Position numbers and translations under genes: made by a program
Assembly: GCF_016107285.1 (NCBI RefSeq)
Contig: NZ_RCVQ01000013.1
Coordinates: 1 to 63,450, forward strand
Origin: Roseomonas sp. KE0001
Lineage (GTDB): Bacteria; Pseudomonadota; Alphaproteobacteria; Acetobacterales; Acetobacteraceae
Direction: 5' to 3'
Length of the DNA stretch: 63,450 bases
Shown here: piece by piece, positions 26,215 to 35,433 of the stretch
Layout of the letters: every line of letters begins with the position of its first letter
Position numbering within the stretch: the stretch's first letter is position 1
Notes under the pieces: model-generated
The model's database searches: none
Told to the model about the DNA's origin: nothing
What the model saw: only the letters and a program-made list of their open reading frames with translations

Positions 26215-27102
26215 ATGAGCGACCCGACCACCTCGCCCCTGCGCCGCAACCTGGCCCGCAACATCCTGGACCTGTTGCGGGAGCGCGGCGCCGCGCCGGG
26301 GGAGCGGCTGAGCCGCCTGGCCCTGGCGGAAGCGCTGGGCGTCTCCCGCACGCCGGTGAACGGCGCCATCGCGCTGCTGGAGGAACTGGGCGCCGTGCGC
26401 AGCGAGGGCAGGGCGGTGCTGCTGCAAACGCTGGACCTGGACGAGGAACGGTTGCTGCCCGGCGGCGAGGAACGCGGCGTGGCGCGGCTGCTGGTGGCCA
26501 TCGCGCGCGGCCGCGCCGATGGCAGCGTGCCGGACGAGGTCTCGGAACGGCAACTGGCGCAGCAGTTCGGCGTCGGGCGCGGCGTGGCGGCCCAGGCCCT
26601 GGCGCAACTGGCGGAAGCCGGGGTGGCAACACGCAACCGCGGCCATGGCTGGCACGTCACCGCCGGCTTTACCTCGCGCGAGGAGCGCGCGGCCTCCTAC
26701 CGCTTCCGCCTGCTGATCGAGCCGGCGGGGCTGCTGGAACCCGGCTTCGCGCTGCCGGCCGGCTTCGCCGCGCGCATGCAGCGGGAACACCGCCGCTTCC
26801 TGGAAAAGCCCTGGCGGGACGACGACGCCGTGGCCTTCTTCGAGATCAACGCCGCCTTCCATGCCGGGCTGGCCGATGCCTCCGGCAACCGCTTCATCGC
26901 CGCCGCCGTGGTGCAGCAGAACCGACTGCGGACGCTGTCCAACTATTCCTGGCGCATGGGACCGGACCGCGCCGCCGTGAACGTGCGGGAGCACCTGGCG
27001 ATCCTGCAATCCGTGCTGGACGGCGACCGGGACCGCGCGGCGCTGCAGATGCGCCTGCACCTGGCCGATGCCCTGGCGCTGCGGCCCGTTCCCAAGGATT
27101 GA
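26215..27102 (+). CDS. GntR-like regulator with two winged-helix segments
   Basis: A 295-aa regulator. Residues 8-60 form a GntR winged helix (RLALAEALGVSRTPVNGAIA). A second HTH-like stretch at about 105-145 (VSERQLAQQFGVGRGVAAQA) is followed by an RNRGHGWHV wing. The rest is helical and FCD-like (FFEINAAFHAGLADASGNRF, late MRLHLADAL). Single-HTH FCD proteins are about 230 aa, so the extra domain explains the length. The ATG at 26215 is chosen; 26203 is also possible, and neither has a strong ribosome site. It probably controls the upstream transporter, with the palindrome at 20069-20086 as a candidate site. Confidence 0.82.
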   Translation: MSDPTTSPLRRNLARNILDLLRERGAAPGERLSRLALAEALGVSRTPVNGAIALLEELGAVRSEGRAVLLQTLDLDEERLLPGGEERGVARLLVAIARGRADGSVPDEVSERQLAQQFGVGRGVAAQALAQLAEAGVATRNRGHGWHVTAGFTSREERAASYRFRLLIEPAGLLEPGFALPAGFAARMQREHRRFLEKPWRDDDAVAFFEINAAFHAGLADASGNRFIAAAVVQQNRLRTLSNYSWRMGPDRAAVNVREHLAILQSVLDGDRDRAALQMRLHLADALALRPVPKD

Positions 27103-27134
27103 TCTTCGGCATGCCATAGTGCAGGCTCGCGGGC

Positions 27135-27968
27135 ATGACATCCTCCGCGACACCTTCCCGCTGGCCCGGCGGCGCCAGCTGCGTGGTCTGCGTCACCGTG
27201 CACATGGACGGCCCGGCCGTGGAGGCGGGGAAGGGGCTGAACCACCTCGGCATCCATTCGCGCGGCCGCTACGCCGCCCGGCGCGGCATCCCGCGCAGCC
27301 TGGAGGTGCTGGCGCGCCATGGCATTCCCGCCAGCTACTTCATGTGCGGCTATGACGCCGAGCTGTATCCCGGACTGATGCGGGAGGTGCACGCGGCCGG
27401 GCACGAGATCGCCGCCCATGGCTACCGCCACGAAGGCTGGGAACTGGGCGGGGAGGAGGTGGAGCTGCTGGAACGCACCCACGCCATCCTCTCCGACTGC
27501 GTGGGGGAGGCGCCGGTGGGCTGGTGCTCGCCCTCCGGCCGCAAGAGCGCGGTGACGCTGCCGACGCTGCGGCGCCTCGGCTATGTCTACGATTGCAGCG
27601 AGAAGGATGAGGACCTGCCCTATCTCGCCACGGTGGATGGCGCGGTCGCCGAGGACTTCGTCATCCTGCCCAACAACACCGTCTCGCTGGACGATGCGCC
27701 GCTCTACGTGCAGGGGCAGGCCACGGCGGCGGAGGCGCTCGCGAACTGGATGCAGGAGCTGGAGGCCATCGCGGAGGGCGACGGCTACCTGCACTTCATC
27801 GTGCATCCGCGCGCGGGCTACGGCTCCGGCACGCCGGCGCGCATGGCGGCGGTGGACCGCTTCCTGGCTGCGGCCAGGGCGGTGCCGGGGCTGCGCTTCA
27901 TGACGCTGCGGGATCTCGCGGCGCATTGCCTGGCGCAGCCGCAATCCTGGCGGAGCCCACGGGCATGA
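27135..27968 (+). CDS. Polysaccharide deacetylase-fold protein 1
   Basis: A 277-aa NodB-homology domain protein. VCVTVHMDGPAVEAGKG replaces the usual TFDDG motif 1, and GHEIAAHGYRHEGWE is the metal-binding H-x(3-4)-H motif 2. A later HPRAGYGSG contains the final His. This pattern matches the PuuE/allantoinase-like branch that acts on small amides rather than true chitin. No signal peptide is seen, so it is cytoplasmic. Its TGA overlaps the next gene start (ATGA), and the pair follows a transporter operon, which suggests hydrolysis of an imported N-acyl or amide compound. Confidence 0.85.
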   Translation: MTSSATPSRWPGGASCVVCVTVHMDGPAVEAGKGLNHLGIHSRGRYAARRGIPRSLEVLARHGIPASYFMCGYDAELYPGLMREVHAAGHEIAAHGYRHEGWELGGEEVELLERTHAILSDCVGEAPVGWCSPSGRKSAVTLPTLRRLGYVYDCSEKDEDLPYLATVDGAVAEDFVILPNNTVSLDDAPLYVQGQATAAEALANWMQELEAIAEGDGYLHFIVHPRAGYGSGTPARMAAVDRFLAAARAVPGLRFMTLRDLAAHCLAQPQSWRSPRA

Positions 27969-28711
27969 GCGCGACCCTGCTTCTCACCGTCAACGTGCAG
28001 GGGCTGGGGCCGGAGCGCGCCGAGAGCAACGGCGCCGCGCTGTTCGGCCGTTTCGCCCATGGCGGCTACACCGGCCGCGTCGGGCTGGCCCGGCTACTGG
28101 ACGCGCTGCGTGATCTTCGCGTCCACGCCACCTTCTTCTGGCCCGCCGCCGAGGCGCTGGCCATGCCGGCCCTGCTGAAGCGCTGTCTGCGCGAAGGCCA
28201 CGAGATCGCCGCCCATGGCCATGATTTCGAGGACCACATGGCGCTGGAGCCGGCGCGCGAGGCCGCGCTGCTGGAAGAGGCGCACGCCACGCTGACGCGC
28301 CTTTGCGGCGCGGCGCCCATCGGCTTCCGCGCACCCACCGGCACGCTGTCGGCGAACACGCTGCCGATCCTTTCGCGCCTGGGCTACCGCTACGACAGCA
28401 GCTTCGTGGATGACGACGCGCCGTATCCTCTCGCGGAGGATGGCGGCGGCACCATGTTGGAACTGCCCTGGAGCGAGGGGCTGGCCGACGCCACGCATTT
28501 CTGCCGCCGCCTGACCCAGGACCGCGCCGAGATCCTGCTGAACGAGGAACTGGACGCGCTGCTGCCCGTCGCCGGCTATGCCTGCCTGACGCTACACCCG
28601 CGCGGCGACCTGGGGCTGGTGCGCGCCGCGCGCCTGCCGGTGCTGCACCGGCTGCTGGACCGCGCAGCCGCCCTGGGCGCCACCCCGCGCCGCTGTTGCG
28701 ACCTGCTCTGA
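27965..28711 (+). CDS. Polysaccharide deacetylase-fold protein 2
   Basis: A 248-aa second NodB-fold protein, coupled to the first by a 4-bp overlap. It keeps VHATFFWPAAEAL, the metal motif GHEIAAHGHDFEDH, and GFRAPTGTLSANTL, a motif 3 typical of the family; LTLHPRGD supplies the last His. Motif 1 is again altered (LTVNVQGL instead of TFDDG). Two adjacent, different members may form a heteromer or act in sequence. No signal peptide is present. The next gene is a receptor with a good ribosome site, AAGGAG. Confidence 0.85.
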   Translation: MSATLLLTVNVQGLGPERAESNGAALFGRFAHGGYTGRVGLARLLDALRDLRVHATFFWPAAEALAMPALLKRCLREGHEIAAHGHDFEDHMALEPAREAALLEEAHATLTRLCGAAPIGFRAPTGTLSANTLPILSRLGYRYDSSFVDDDAPYPLAEDGGGTMLELPWSEGLADATHFCRRLTQDRAEILLNEELDALLPVAGYACLTLHPRGDLGLVRAARLPVLHRLLDRAAALGATPRRCCDLL

Positions 28712-28740
28712 CAGCCAGCCGCTTCAAGGAGACCCTGCCC

Positions 28741-30318
28741 ATGCGCTTTCTCTCCCGCCGGCTGGCCCGGTGCCTGCCCCTGGCGCTCTCCGCCGCGCTC
28801 TCCGCCCCCTTGGCCGCGCCCGCCGCCCGGGCGGAGACGGTGCTGCGCGGCATGATCGGCTCCGACCTGCGCGGCCTGATGCCGGGCGTCAGCCCGGATG
28901 TCGCGACGGGCGCCGTGCTGCAGCACATCTATGAAGGGCTGGTCGCCTGGCGCAGTGACGGCAGCGTCAGCCCAATGCTGGCCGAGAGCATCGACACCAG
29001 CGCCGACGGCCGCGCCGTCACCTTCACGCTGCGCGAGGGGCTGCGCTTCCACAACGGCGCGCCGGTGACCTCGCGGGAGGTGGCCTGGACCTGGGGCCGC
29101 TTCCTGGATCCGAAGATGAACTGGCCCTGCCGCACCGCCTTCGACGGCACACGGCAGGTGCATGTGACGGCGGTGGAGCCGGTGGACGCGCGGCGCGTCA
29201 CCTTCCGTCTGGCCGAGCCCTCGCCCGTCTTCCTCAGCATGATGGCGCGCTCGGACTGCGACAGCAGCGGCATCGCGCACCCGGATGCGGTGGATGCCGA
29301 GGGGCGCTGGAGCAAGGCCGTCGGCACCGGCCCCTTCATGCTGGAGGAATGGCGGCGCGGGCAGTACGTGCAGATCGCGCGCTTCCCTGACTATGTCTCC
29401 CGCACCGAGGCGCCGGACGGCCTGGCCGGCGCCAAGGCGGCGCAGGTGGACAGGATCCGCTTCACCCTGATTCCCGACCCCAGCGCCGCCCGTGTGGCGC
29501 TGCAGGCCGGCAACCTGGACGTGCTGCAGGAGGTGGACCCGACCCTGGCCAAGGAGCTGGAGGCCGCGCCCGGTATCCGGGTGGCGCATTCGCCGACCGC
29601 GGGGCTCAACACCGTGCTGATCCGCGCGAGCGACCCGGTGCTGGCCGACGCGCGGGTGCGGCAGGCTATCGTCGCCGCGGTGGACGCCGCCGGCATGCGG
29701 GAGAGCCTCTATGCCGGCTTCGGCGCGCCGGGCACCTCGCTGGTGCACACCACCAGCCGCTTCTACACCAATGTGCAGAAAGGCGAGATTGGCTTCGACC
29801 CCGCCCGCGCCGCGACGCTGCTGCGCCAGGGCGGATATCGCGGCCAGCCCGTCACCATCACCTCCAACAGCCAATTCGGGCTGATGAAGGACACGGCCAT
29901 CCTGTTGCAGGCGCAGCTGGAGGCCGCCGGGATCAACGCGAAGGTCGAGATCCTGGAATTCGGCGCGCAGCTGCAGAAGTATTTCCGCGGCGACTACCAG
30001 CTCATGGTCTGGAACGTCACGCCCTATCTCGATCCGGTCTTCACCTTCGACCGCTTCGTGGGCGCGCCGGATGCCTCGCCGGACAAGGTGTGGCGCAGCG
30101 CGGCGGCGAACGACCTGCTGGCGAAGCTTTCCGCTACGCCGGAAGGCCCGGCGCGCCAGCCGGTCTTCGACGCGCTGCACCACCAGTTCCTGCAGGACGC
30201 GCCGATGCTGGTCTGGGCCAACCGCGAGACCATCGCCGCCATGCGCGACACCGTGCGGGGCTTCGAGCCCTGGCCCGGGCTGAAGCCGCGCTACTGGAAC
30301 GTCTCGCTCGGCCGGTAG
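28741..30318 (+). CDS. ABC substrate-binding protein, family 5 (orphan)
   Basis: A 525-aa SBP_bac_5 receptor with a signal peptide ending at ARAE. The signature AVTFTLREGLRFHNGAPVTS and GTGPFMLEEWRRGQY are present, and it ends WNVSLGR. It closely resembles the receptor at 21223-22773, so it is probably a second receptor for the same permeases; no permease genes are adjacent to it. AAGGAG precedes the ATG at 28741. It closes the plus-strand operon and meets a convergent gene at 30338 across a hairpin. Confidence 0.92.
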   Translation: MRFLSRRLARCLPLALSAALSAPLAAPAARAETVLRGMIGSDLRGLMPGVSPDVATGAVLQHIYEGLVAWRSDGSVSPMLAESIDTSADGRAVTFTLREGLRFHNGAPVTSREVAWTWGRFLDPKMNWPCRTAFDGTRQVHVTAVEPVDARRVTFRLAEPSPVFLSMMARSDCDSSGIAHPDAVDAEGRWSKAVGTGPFMLEEWRRGQYVQIARFPDYVSRTEAPDGLAGAKAAQVDRIRFTLIPDPSAARVALQAGNLDVLQEVDPTLAKELEAAPGIRVAHSPTAGLNTVLIRASDPVLADARVRQAIVAAVDAAGMRESLYAGFGAPGTSLVHTTSRFYTNVQKGEIGFDPARAATLLRQGGYRGQPVTITSNSQFGLMKDTAILLQAQLEAAGINAKVEILEFGAQLQKYFRGDYQLMVWNVTPYLDPVFTFDRFVGAPDASPDKVWRSAAANDLLAKLSATPEGPARQPVFDALHHQFLQDAPMLVWANRETIAAMRDTVRGFEPWPGLKPRYWNVSLGR

Positions 30319-30330
30319 CGCGGGCCGCGC

Positions 30331-30351
30331 GGCGGGATCAGGCGTCCCGCC
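30331..30351. terminator. Hairpin between convergent receptor genes
   Basis: GGCGGGA (30331-30337) and TCCCGCC (30345-30351) form a perfect 7-bp stem with a 7-base loop. It overlaps the stop of the minus-strand receptor and follows the plus-strand receptor by 12 bp, so it could terminate both transcripts, although no T-run is present. Confidence 0.45.
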
Positions 30352-31927
30352 GCAAGTTCCAGAAGATGGGGAAGCCGGCGACGCGGCCGCGCAGGTTCTT
30401 CTTCAGCGCCGTCAGCCGGTACAGGCAGCCCAGTGGGATGCTGGGCAGCTCGTCCATCGCCACCACCTGCATCTCGCGCGCCAAGCGCCGCTGCTCCTGC
30501 AGCGTCGGGGCCACCAGCCACTCGTCGCGCAGCGCCTCAATGCGCGGCACGGTGGGCCAGCCGAACCAGGCGTCCTTGCCGTTGCCGCGGATCAGGCTGT
30601 GCGTGCCCGGGTTCTCGAACCACAGGCCTGGGAAGGCCCAGCAGGATAGCGACCAGCCGCCATTCTCTACCGGCTCCATCGAGCGGCGGCGCTGCGTCAC
30701 GCTGGCGGAATCCAGCAGCGTCGCCTCGAAGTTGAAGCCCAGGCGCGGCATCAGGTCGGCCGTCACCTGCGCCATGGTGCCGGTGACGCCACCCTCGGCA
30801 TTGCCCAGCAGCCGCACCTTTTCCCCGCCGTAGCCGGCTTCCTTGATCAACTGCCGCGCCTTGTTCAGGTCGCGCGGGCCCAGCAGCGGCGCAAGCCCGG
30901 CATCGCTGGCCATGGAGGAGCCGGCGGGAAAGAAGCCGGTGCCAATGGCGAAGCGCTTGGGGTCCGTTCCCACCGCCGCCATGGCGTAATCTTCCTGGCT
31001 CAGCGCCGGCAGCAGCGCCTGGCGCAGCTTCTTGTTGTCGAAAGGCGGCTGCAGGTGGTTGGGCCGCAGCACCATCACCGAGGGCAGCAGCTCCATGCGC
31101 GAGACCTCGATATCCCGCACGCGGTCGAACAGCTCGATGATCTCGGCCGGCGGGTCGGCGTACCAGTCCACCTCGCCGGTCTGCAGTGCGGCGGCGGCGG
31201 TGGAGGCATCGGGGATGCGGCGCCATTCCACGCGATCGAAATGCACCTGCTTGGCGCCGGCGGTCAGGCCACGCCCGGCATCCGGGGCCGGACTGTAGCC
31301 GGCGAAGCGCTCGTACACCGCGCGGGCGCCGAGCTGATACTCGTCGCGCTTGAACACGAAGGGGCCGGAGCCCGTGGTGTCCGTGATCTGTTGCGTGGCC
31401 GGGGCCTGCGCGATGCGCTCCGGCATGATGAACGGCACCGGCGCGGTGGCTTGGCCGAGCACGTTCAGCAGCAGCGGGAAGGGGCTCTTGAGCCGGAAGC
31501 GGATGCGGCGGTCATCGACCGCCGACATCTCGTCCATGCGCGCGGCGAGTGTCTGCCCCATCGGCGCCACGGCCATCCAGCGCCGCAGGCTGGCGACGCA
31601 GTCCTGGGCGCGGATGGCCTCGCCGTCGTGGAAGCGCAATCCGCTGCGCAGCGTCACGGTCCAGAGCCTGCCATCCTGCTCCACCGTGTGGCCCTCGGCG
31701 AGCTGCGGGCGCGGCTGCAGGTGTTCGTCCAGGCCGTAAAGTGTGTCATAGACCATGTAGCCATGGTCGCGGGTGATATCGACCGTGGTGAAGATCGGGT
31801 CGAAGATCGCGAGGTCGGTATAGGGCACGAAGCGCAGCACGCGCCCCTGCTGCGCCAGCGAGGGCCGCCCCAGGCCGAGCGCGGCGGCACCGATGCCGCC
31901 GGCCAGGACATCACGTCGTTGCATCAT
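30338..31927 (-). CDS. ABC substrate-binding protein, family 5
   Basis: A 529-aa receptor beginning MMQRRDVLAGGIGAAALGLG, a twin-arginine-like signal, with cleavage near LAQQ. Signature regions are GLRFHDGEAIRAQDCVASL and GSGPFVFKRDEYQLG. GGAAAGGA precedes the start. Its mature sequence is clearly related to the receptor half of the LysR fusion at 38540-40753 (both LRxVP...LDPI, FDALYG/YDTLYG and EKFAGY/ERFAGY). It is the last gene of a minus-strand unit: receptor, M28 homologue, receptor. No permease genes are adjacent. Confidence 0.92.
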   Translation of the reverse strand: MMQRRDVLAGGIGAAALGLGRPSLAQQGRVLRFVPYTDLAIFDPIFTTVDITRDHGYMVYDTLYGLDEHLQPRPQLAEGHTVEQDGRLWTVTLRSGLRFHDGEAIRAQDCVASLRRWMAVAPMGQTLAARMDEMSAVDDRRIRFRLKSPFPLLLNVLGQATAPVPFIMPERIAQAPATQQITDTTGSGPFVFKRDEYQLGARAVYERFAGYSPAPDAGRGLTAGAKQVHFDRVEWRRIPDASTAAAALQTGEVDWYADPPAEIIELFDRVRDIEVSRMELLPSVMVLRPNHLQPPFDNKKLRQALLPALSQEDYAMAAVGTDPKRFAIGTGFFPAGSSMASDAGLAPLLGPRDLNKARQLIKEAGYGGEKVRLLGNAEGGVTGTMAQVTADLMPRLGFNFEATLLDSASVTQRRRSMEPVENGGWSLSCWAFPGLWFENPGTHSLIRGNGKDAWFGWPTVPRIEALRDEWLVAPTLQEQRRLAREMQVVAMDELPSIPLGCLYRLTALKKNLRGRVAGFPIFWNLRRDA

Positions 31928-31947
31928 GATCGGTCCTTTCCGTCGGT

Positions 31948-33669
31948 TCAGGCGAGTTCGGCCAGGATGGCGTCCTCGGCCCGCCTCATGCCGTGCGCAA
32001 TGCGGTTGGCGCGGCGGCGCAGTACGGTGCGCGCCATGCGCGCCGCATCCGGCTCCAGGCCTGCCAGCTTCAGGGCCGGCGCCAGCCCCGGCAGAAGCCG
32101 ACTGGCGCGGCCCAGGTCGAAGTCGAAATCGCCGCCGGCATGGTGCATCATCGGGTTCAGGTACCGCGCGACGCGCAGCAGGGCGGCGTTGCGCCGCGCC
32201 GTGTCGGCGGCGGGGGCGGCGGCCAGCTTCGCCGCGGCGTCGCCCAGCCGTTGCGCCAGAGCGGAGAGTTCCGCGATCTCCGGCAGGTCCGGCGCGGTCT
32301 CCGCGTATTCCCGCAGGGCGGCGCGAATGTCGGCCACCGTGCCGCGGAAGTCCAGCGGCAGCACCTCTGTGCGCACCAGCCCTTCCAGCAGGTTGCGGTA
32401 GATCAGCGTGTCCGTCGCCAGGATATCGGGGTCGCAGCGGTCGGCGGTGTCCTGGTCGGTCTGCCACCACCAGGCCAGGCCGCTGTCAGGCATGTGGTCC
32501 GGGCTCGCCGCCGGCAGGAAGGCGCTGACCTGCGCGGTGGAGAGGCCGATGCCCGAGAAGCTCTGGTCGGAATTGCGGGCGCAGCGGCGCGGGTCGACAT
32601 ACCTGTCCTGCCGGTGAAGCGCGCGACGGACGAAGGTCTCCTCCTCCTCCGGCAGCGCGCCGGCGGTCGCTTCCAGCACGGCGGCGGCATAGTCGGCCAG
32701 CTCGCCGGTGGTGTTGCGAAGCGCCTTGGTGGTGGCGCCCTTCACGCCGACGATGTCGACGTTCAGATAGGCGACGGCGTCGCGGAACAGTTCTTCCCGC
32801 GCGTTGTCGGCGTACCAGGAGGAACCGGCATAGCCGCCCTGCTCATGCCCGGTCCACCAGCAGAAGCGCAGGCCGTGGCGCGGTTTCTCGCCGGCAGCGT
32901 AGAGGCGCGCCAGCTCCAGCAGCAGCGCCACGCCGGCCAGGTTGTCGGTCGCACCATCGGCCCAGGTGCAGTAATGCGCGCCCAGCAGCACGAAATGCGG
33001 GCTCTCCCCCGGGATCTCGGCGCAGGGCATGCGCACGCGGCGCCAGGCGCGGGTGGATTCCGCCAGCAGCAGCACCTCGGCCTCCGGCCCGGCTCCGCGC
33101 AGGGCGGCGCCGTCCTCCTTCGACACCTGCACCACCGGGATGGCGGGCAGCAGCGCCAGGTCGGCCACGCCGGTCGGCGCGCCCCAGACGGGGGAGGTCT
33201 GCACGTAATGCCGCTCATGCCCGTGCGAGACGGCGATCACCCCCACCGCGCCCGCACGCTGCGCCGCCATCACGGCGTCGTAGCGCGGCAGGCCCTCGAT
33301 CAGCGCGATGCGGCCGGCGCGGTCGCCGCCATCGGCCAGCCGCGCGCGCAGTCCCCCGGGCGGGCTGGCACTGGCGAAGCCGACGCCGGTGGCCGCGATC
33401 TCGCACGGCGCCTCGCCCAGCAGCGTCACGGCGCTGCGGCCGGGCCAGGAGATGAAGGCGTCGAATTCATGTACCTCGTGCCGCACGCCGGCTTCATCCA
33501 GCAGGCGGGTGATGACCGCGCAGGCCCGCGCCTCTTCCTCCGACCCCGGCAGCTTGCGGCCAAGGGAGGACAGTTCCGTCACCACGCGGTGCATCGCGGC
33601 GCCGGAAATGCCTGCCGCTCTCGGCGCGGTGGGCAGGGCGCCGGCCAGGCGCGTCTGGTCATGGGTCAT
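31948..33669 (-). CDS. M28-family peptidase homologue, altered active site
   Basis: A 573-aa M28 metallopeptidase-fold protein with a PA-like insert in the first half. His232 and Asp242 (GAHYCTW, DGATDN) and Asp305 (YLNVD) match metal ligands, and Glu276 in TGHEQGG matches the catalytic Glu. However, the neighbouring ligand Glu is Gln277, the first-motif Asp is Cys234, and the final His is Gln403 (WWQTDQDT). Full two-zinc binding is therefore doubtful. No signal peptide is seen. It lies 12 bp from the upstream receptor gene and 20 bp from the downstream one, so it likely acts on their cargo or binds it. Confidence 0.82.
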   Translation of the reverse strand: MTHDQTRLAGALPTAPRAAGISGAAMHRVVTELSSLGRKLPGSEEEARACAVITRLLDEAGVRHEVHEFDAFISWPGRSAVTLLGEAPCEIAATGVGFASASPPGGLRARLADGGDRAGRIALIEGLPRYDAVMAAQRAGAVGVIAVSHGHERHYVQTSPVWGAPTGVADLALLPAIPVVQVSKEDGAALRGAGPEAEVLLLAESTRAWRRVRMPCAEIPGESPHFVLLGAHYCTWADGATDNLAGVALLLELARLYAAGEKPRHGLRFCWWTGHEQGGYAGSSWYADNAREELFRDAVAYLNVDIVGVKGATTKALRNTTGELADYAAAVLEATAGALPEEEETFVRRALHRQDRYVDPRRCARNSDQSFSGIGLSTAQVSAFLPAASPDHMPDSGLAWWWQTDQDTADRCDPDILATDTLIYRNLLEGLVRTEVLPLDFRGTVADIRAALREYAETAPDLPEIAELSALAQRLGDAAAKLAAAPAADTARRNAALLRVARYLNPMMHHAGGDFDFDLGRASRLLPGLAPALKLAGLEPDAARMARTVLRRRANRIAHGMRRAEDAILAELA

Positions 33670-33681
33670 GGGTTCAGCCTC

Positions 33682-35271
33682 TCACTTCGCCGGGCGGATG
33701 CCGGTGGCCAGCGTGTACTGGTCGCCGCGCGGTTCCATGGTCAGGCCCCGGCGCAGGCCCCAGGCGCCCTTCAGGTAGAAGATCGGGATGGTCGCCAGGT
33801 CCTGCTCGAACACGATGCGGGTCGCGCGGTCCAGCACCGCCTGCCGCTCGGCGGGGTCGAAGGTGGCGGCGGCCTTGTCGATCAGCGCGTCCAGCTCCGG
33901 GTTGCTGTAGCGGCCGAGATTGGAGGTGCCGCGCCCGCGCGCCGGGTCGTAGCCCTGCACCAGGGAGGTGAAGGCATTGTCCGGCAGCCCCGCGGCGCTG
34001 CCGAAGATGCTCATGGAGGCCGAGAATTCAGGCTGCCCATTGGCGCCGCTCTGCGCCCGGCGAAAGAAGATGGCCGACGGCATGGCATCCACCGTGGTGC
34101 GGATGCCGACGGCGGTGAACATCTGGCCCATGGCCTGGCAGGTCTTGGAATCGCCGTAGAAGCGGTCGTTCAGGCAGTGCAGCGTCAGGCCGAAGCCCTG
34201 CGGAAAGCCGGCCTGCGCCAGCAGGCGGCGGGACAGGGCGGGGTCGAAGGCGGCGGGCTGGACGCCGGGCACATGGCCCAGGAAGCCCGGCGGCATGAAC
34301 TGCCCGGCCGGCACGGCGCCGCCTTCCATGGCGCGCCCCGCGATGGCCGCGCGGTTGATGGCGTGGCTCAGCGCCTGCCGCACCTCGCGCTTCGCCAGCG
34401 GGTTCTCGGCCAGCGGCTTGCCGTCGGCGCCGGTGACGAAGTTGGTCTGCGCGCGGCTGTCCAGCGTCAGGTTCAGCGCGAAGAGCGAGGTGGCCGTTTC
34501 CAGCGTGGTCCGGCCGCCGTTGTTCTGCACGCGGTCGTAGAGCCCGGCCGGCACCGCATCCACTACGTCCACGTCGCCGGAGAGCAGCGCCGCCACCCGC
34601 GCGCTGTCATTGCCCAGGAAGCGGAACGTCACGCGGGACCAGGGCTGCTTCCCCGCGCGGTAGTCTTCGTTGCGCTCCAGCGTCACGTCCTGCCCCGGCG
34701 TCCAGCGGCCCCAGCGATAGGGGCCGGTGCCGATGGCGGCGCGGCCGCCGTTGAAATCCTCCGCCGTCGCGCCTTGCGCCGCGCGGGCGGAGGCGATGCC
34801 GAAGGTGGACAGGTTGTTGGGCAGCAGCGGGGAAGGCGCGGTGGTGCGGACGATCACCGTGTGCGGCCCGGCGGCCTCCACCGAGGTGATGTCGCGGATA
34901 TAAGCGCGATAGGTCCGCACGCCCTCGATGGTTTGCGCGCGGCGGATGGAGAAGACCACGTCCTCCGCCGTCAACGGCGAGCCGTCGTGGAAGCGCGCGT
35001 CCTCGCGCAACGTGAATGCCCAGGTGGTGTCGTCCACCGCGCGCCAGGAGGTGGCGAGGCCCGGCGTCGGCTTCACCTGCGCGTCCTGCACCACCAGCGG
35101 TTCCCACACATGCAGTTGCACGTTGCGGCTGGGGGTGAAGAGCAGGTGCGGGTCGGCGCTGTCGATGGCCGCCTTCATGCCGATCCGCAACTCCTGCGCC
35201 GGGGCCAGGGTGGGGAGCGACAGGGCCGCCAGGAGGCCCGCGACAGGCACGCTGCGAATGGAAAGGGCCAT
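33682..35271 (-). CDS. ABC substrate-binding protein, family 5
   Basis: A 529-aa receptor with signal peptide MALSIRSVPVAGLLAALS ending near LAPAQ, then ELRIGMKAAIDSADPHLLF. Signature TWAFTLREDARFHDGSPLTA and GTGPYRWGRWTPGQD are present. The ATG at 35271 is preceded by GGAGG at good spacing; the open frame upstream crosses the operator palindrome and is not coding. It is related to the receptor at 61154-62728 (shared DPH..F, AIGTGP and CxNDR segments). It is the first gene of the receptor-M28-receptor unit. Confidence 0.92.
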   Translation of the reverse strand: MALSIRSVPVAGLLAALSLPTLAPAQELRIGMKAAIDSADPHLLFTPSRNVQLHVWEPLVVQDAQVKPTPGLATSWRAVDDTTWAFTLREDARFHDGSPLTAEDVVFSIRRAQTIEGVRTYRAYIRDITSVEAAGPHTVIVRTTAPSPLLPNNLSTFGIASARAAQGATAEDFNGGRAAIGTGPYRWGRWTPGQDVTLERNEDYRAGKQPWSRVTFRFLGNDSARVAALLSGDVDVVDAVPAGLYDRVQNNGGRTTLETATSLFALNLTLDSRAQTNFVTGADGKPLAENPLAKREVRQALSHAINRAAIAGRAMEGGAVPAGQFMPPGFLGHVPGVQPAAFDPALSRRLLAQAGFPQGFGLTLHCLNDRFYGDSKTCQAMGQMFTAVGIRTTVDAMPSAIFFRRAQSGANGQPEFSASMSIFGSAAGLPDNAFTSLVQGYDPARGRGTSNLGRYSNPELDALIDKAAATFDPAERQAVLDRATRIVFEQDLATIPIFYLKGAWGLRRGLTMEPRGDQYTLATGIRPAK

Positions 35272-35328
35272 CGGAACAAGCCTCCAGGCGAAGAGAGCCA
35301 TCACCATGCGCCGGCGGCGCGTTCCCCG

Positions 35329-35351
35329 AAAACGAACCGGTGGTTCGTTTT
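35329..35351. promoter_or_regulatory. Candidate IclR operator, copy 1
   Basis: A perfect inverted repeat: AAAACGAACC, a 3-base GGT centre, then GGTTCGTTTT. It lies 58 bp before the receptor start at 35271 (minus strand) and just beyond the end of the iclR gene. The core GAACCGGTGGTTC recurs, with one base changed, at 38057-38069 upstream of the other M28 gene. A regulator of the IclR family encoded between the two sites is the natural candidate to bind both. Confidence 0.7.
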
Positions 35352-35433
35352 TATTGTTGCGCGAAGTCGTATCAGCCGCGGCAGGCGCCAGCAATCCGGT
35401 TTCGGGCGTGGCGGCAAGATTCCCGCCTGCGCC

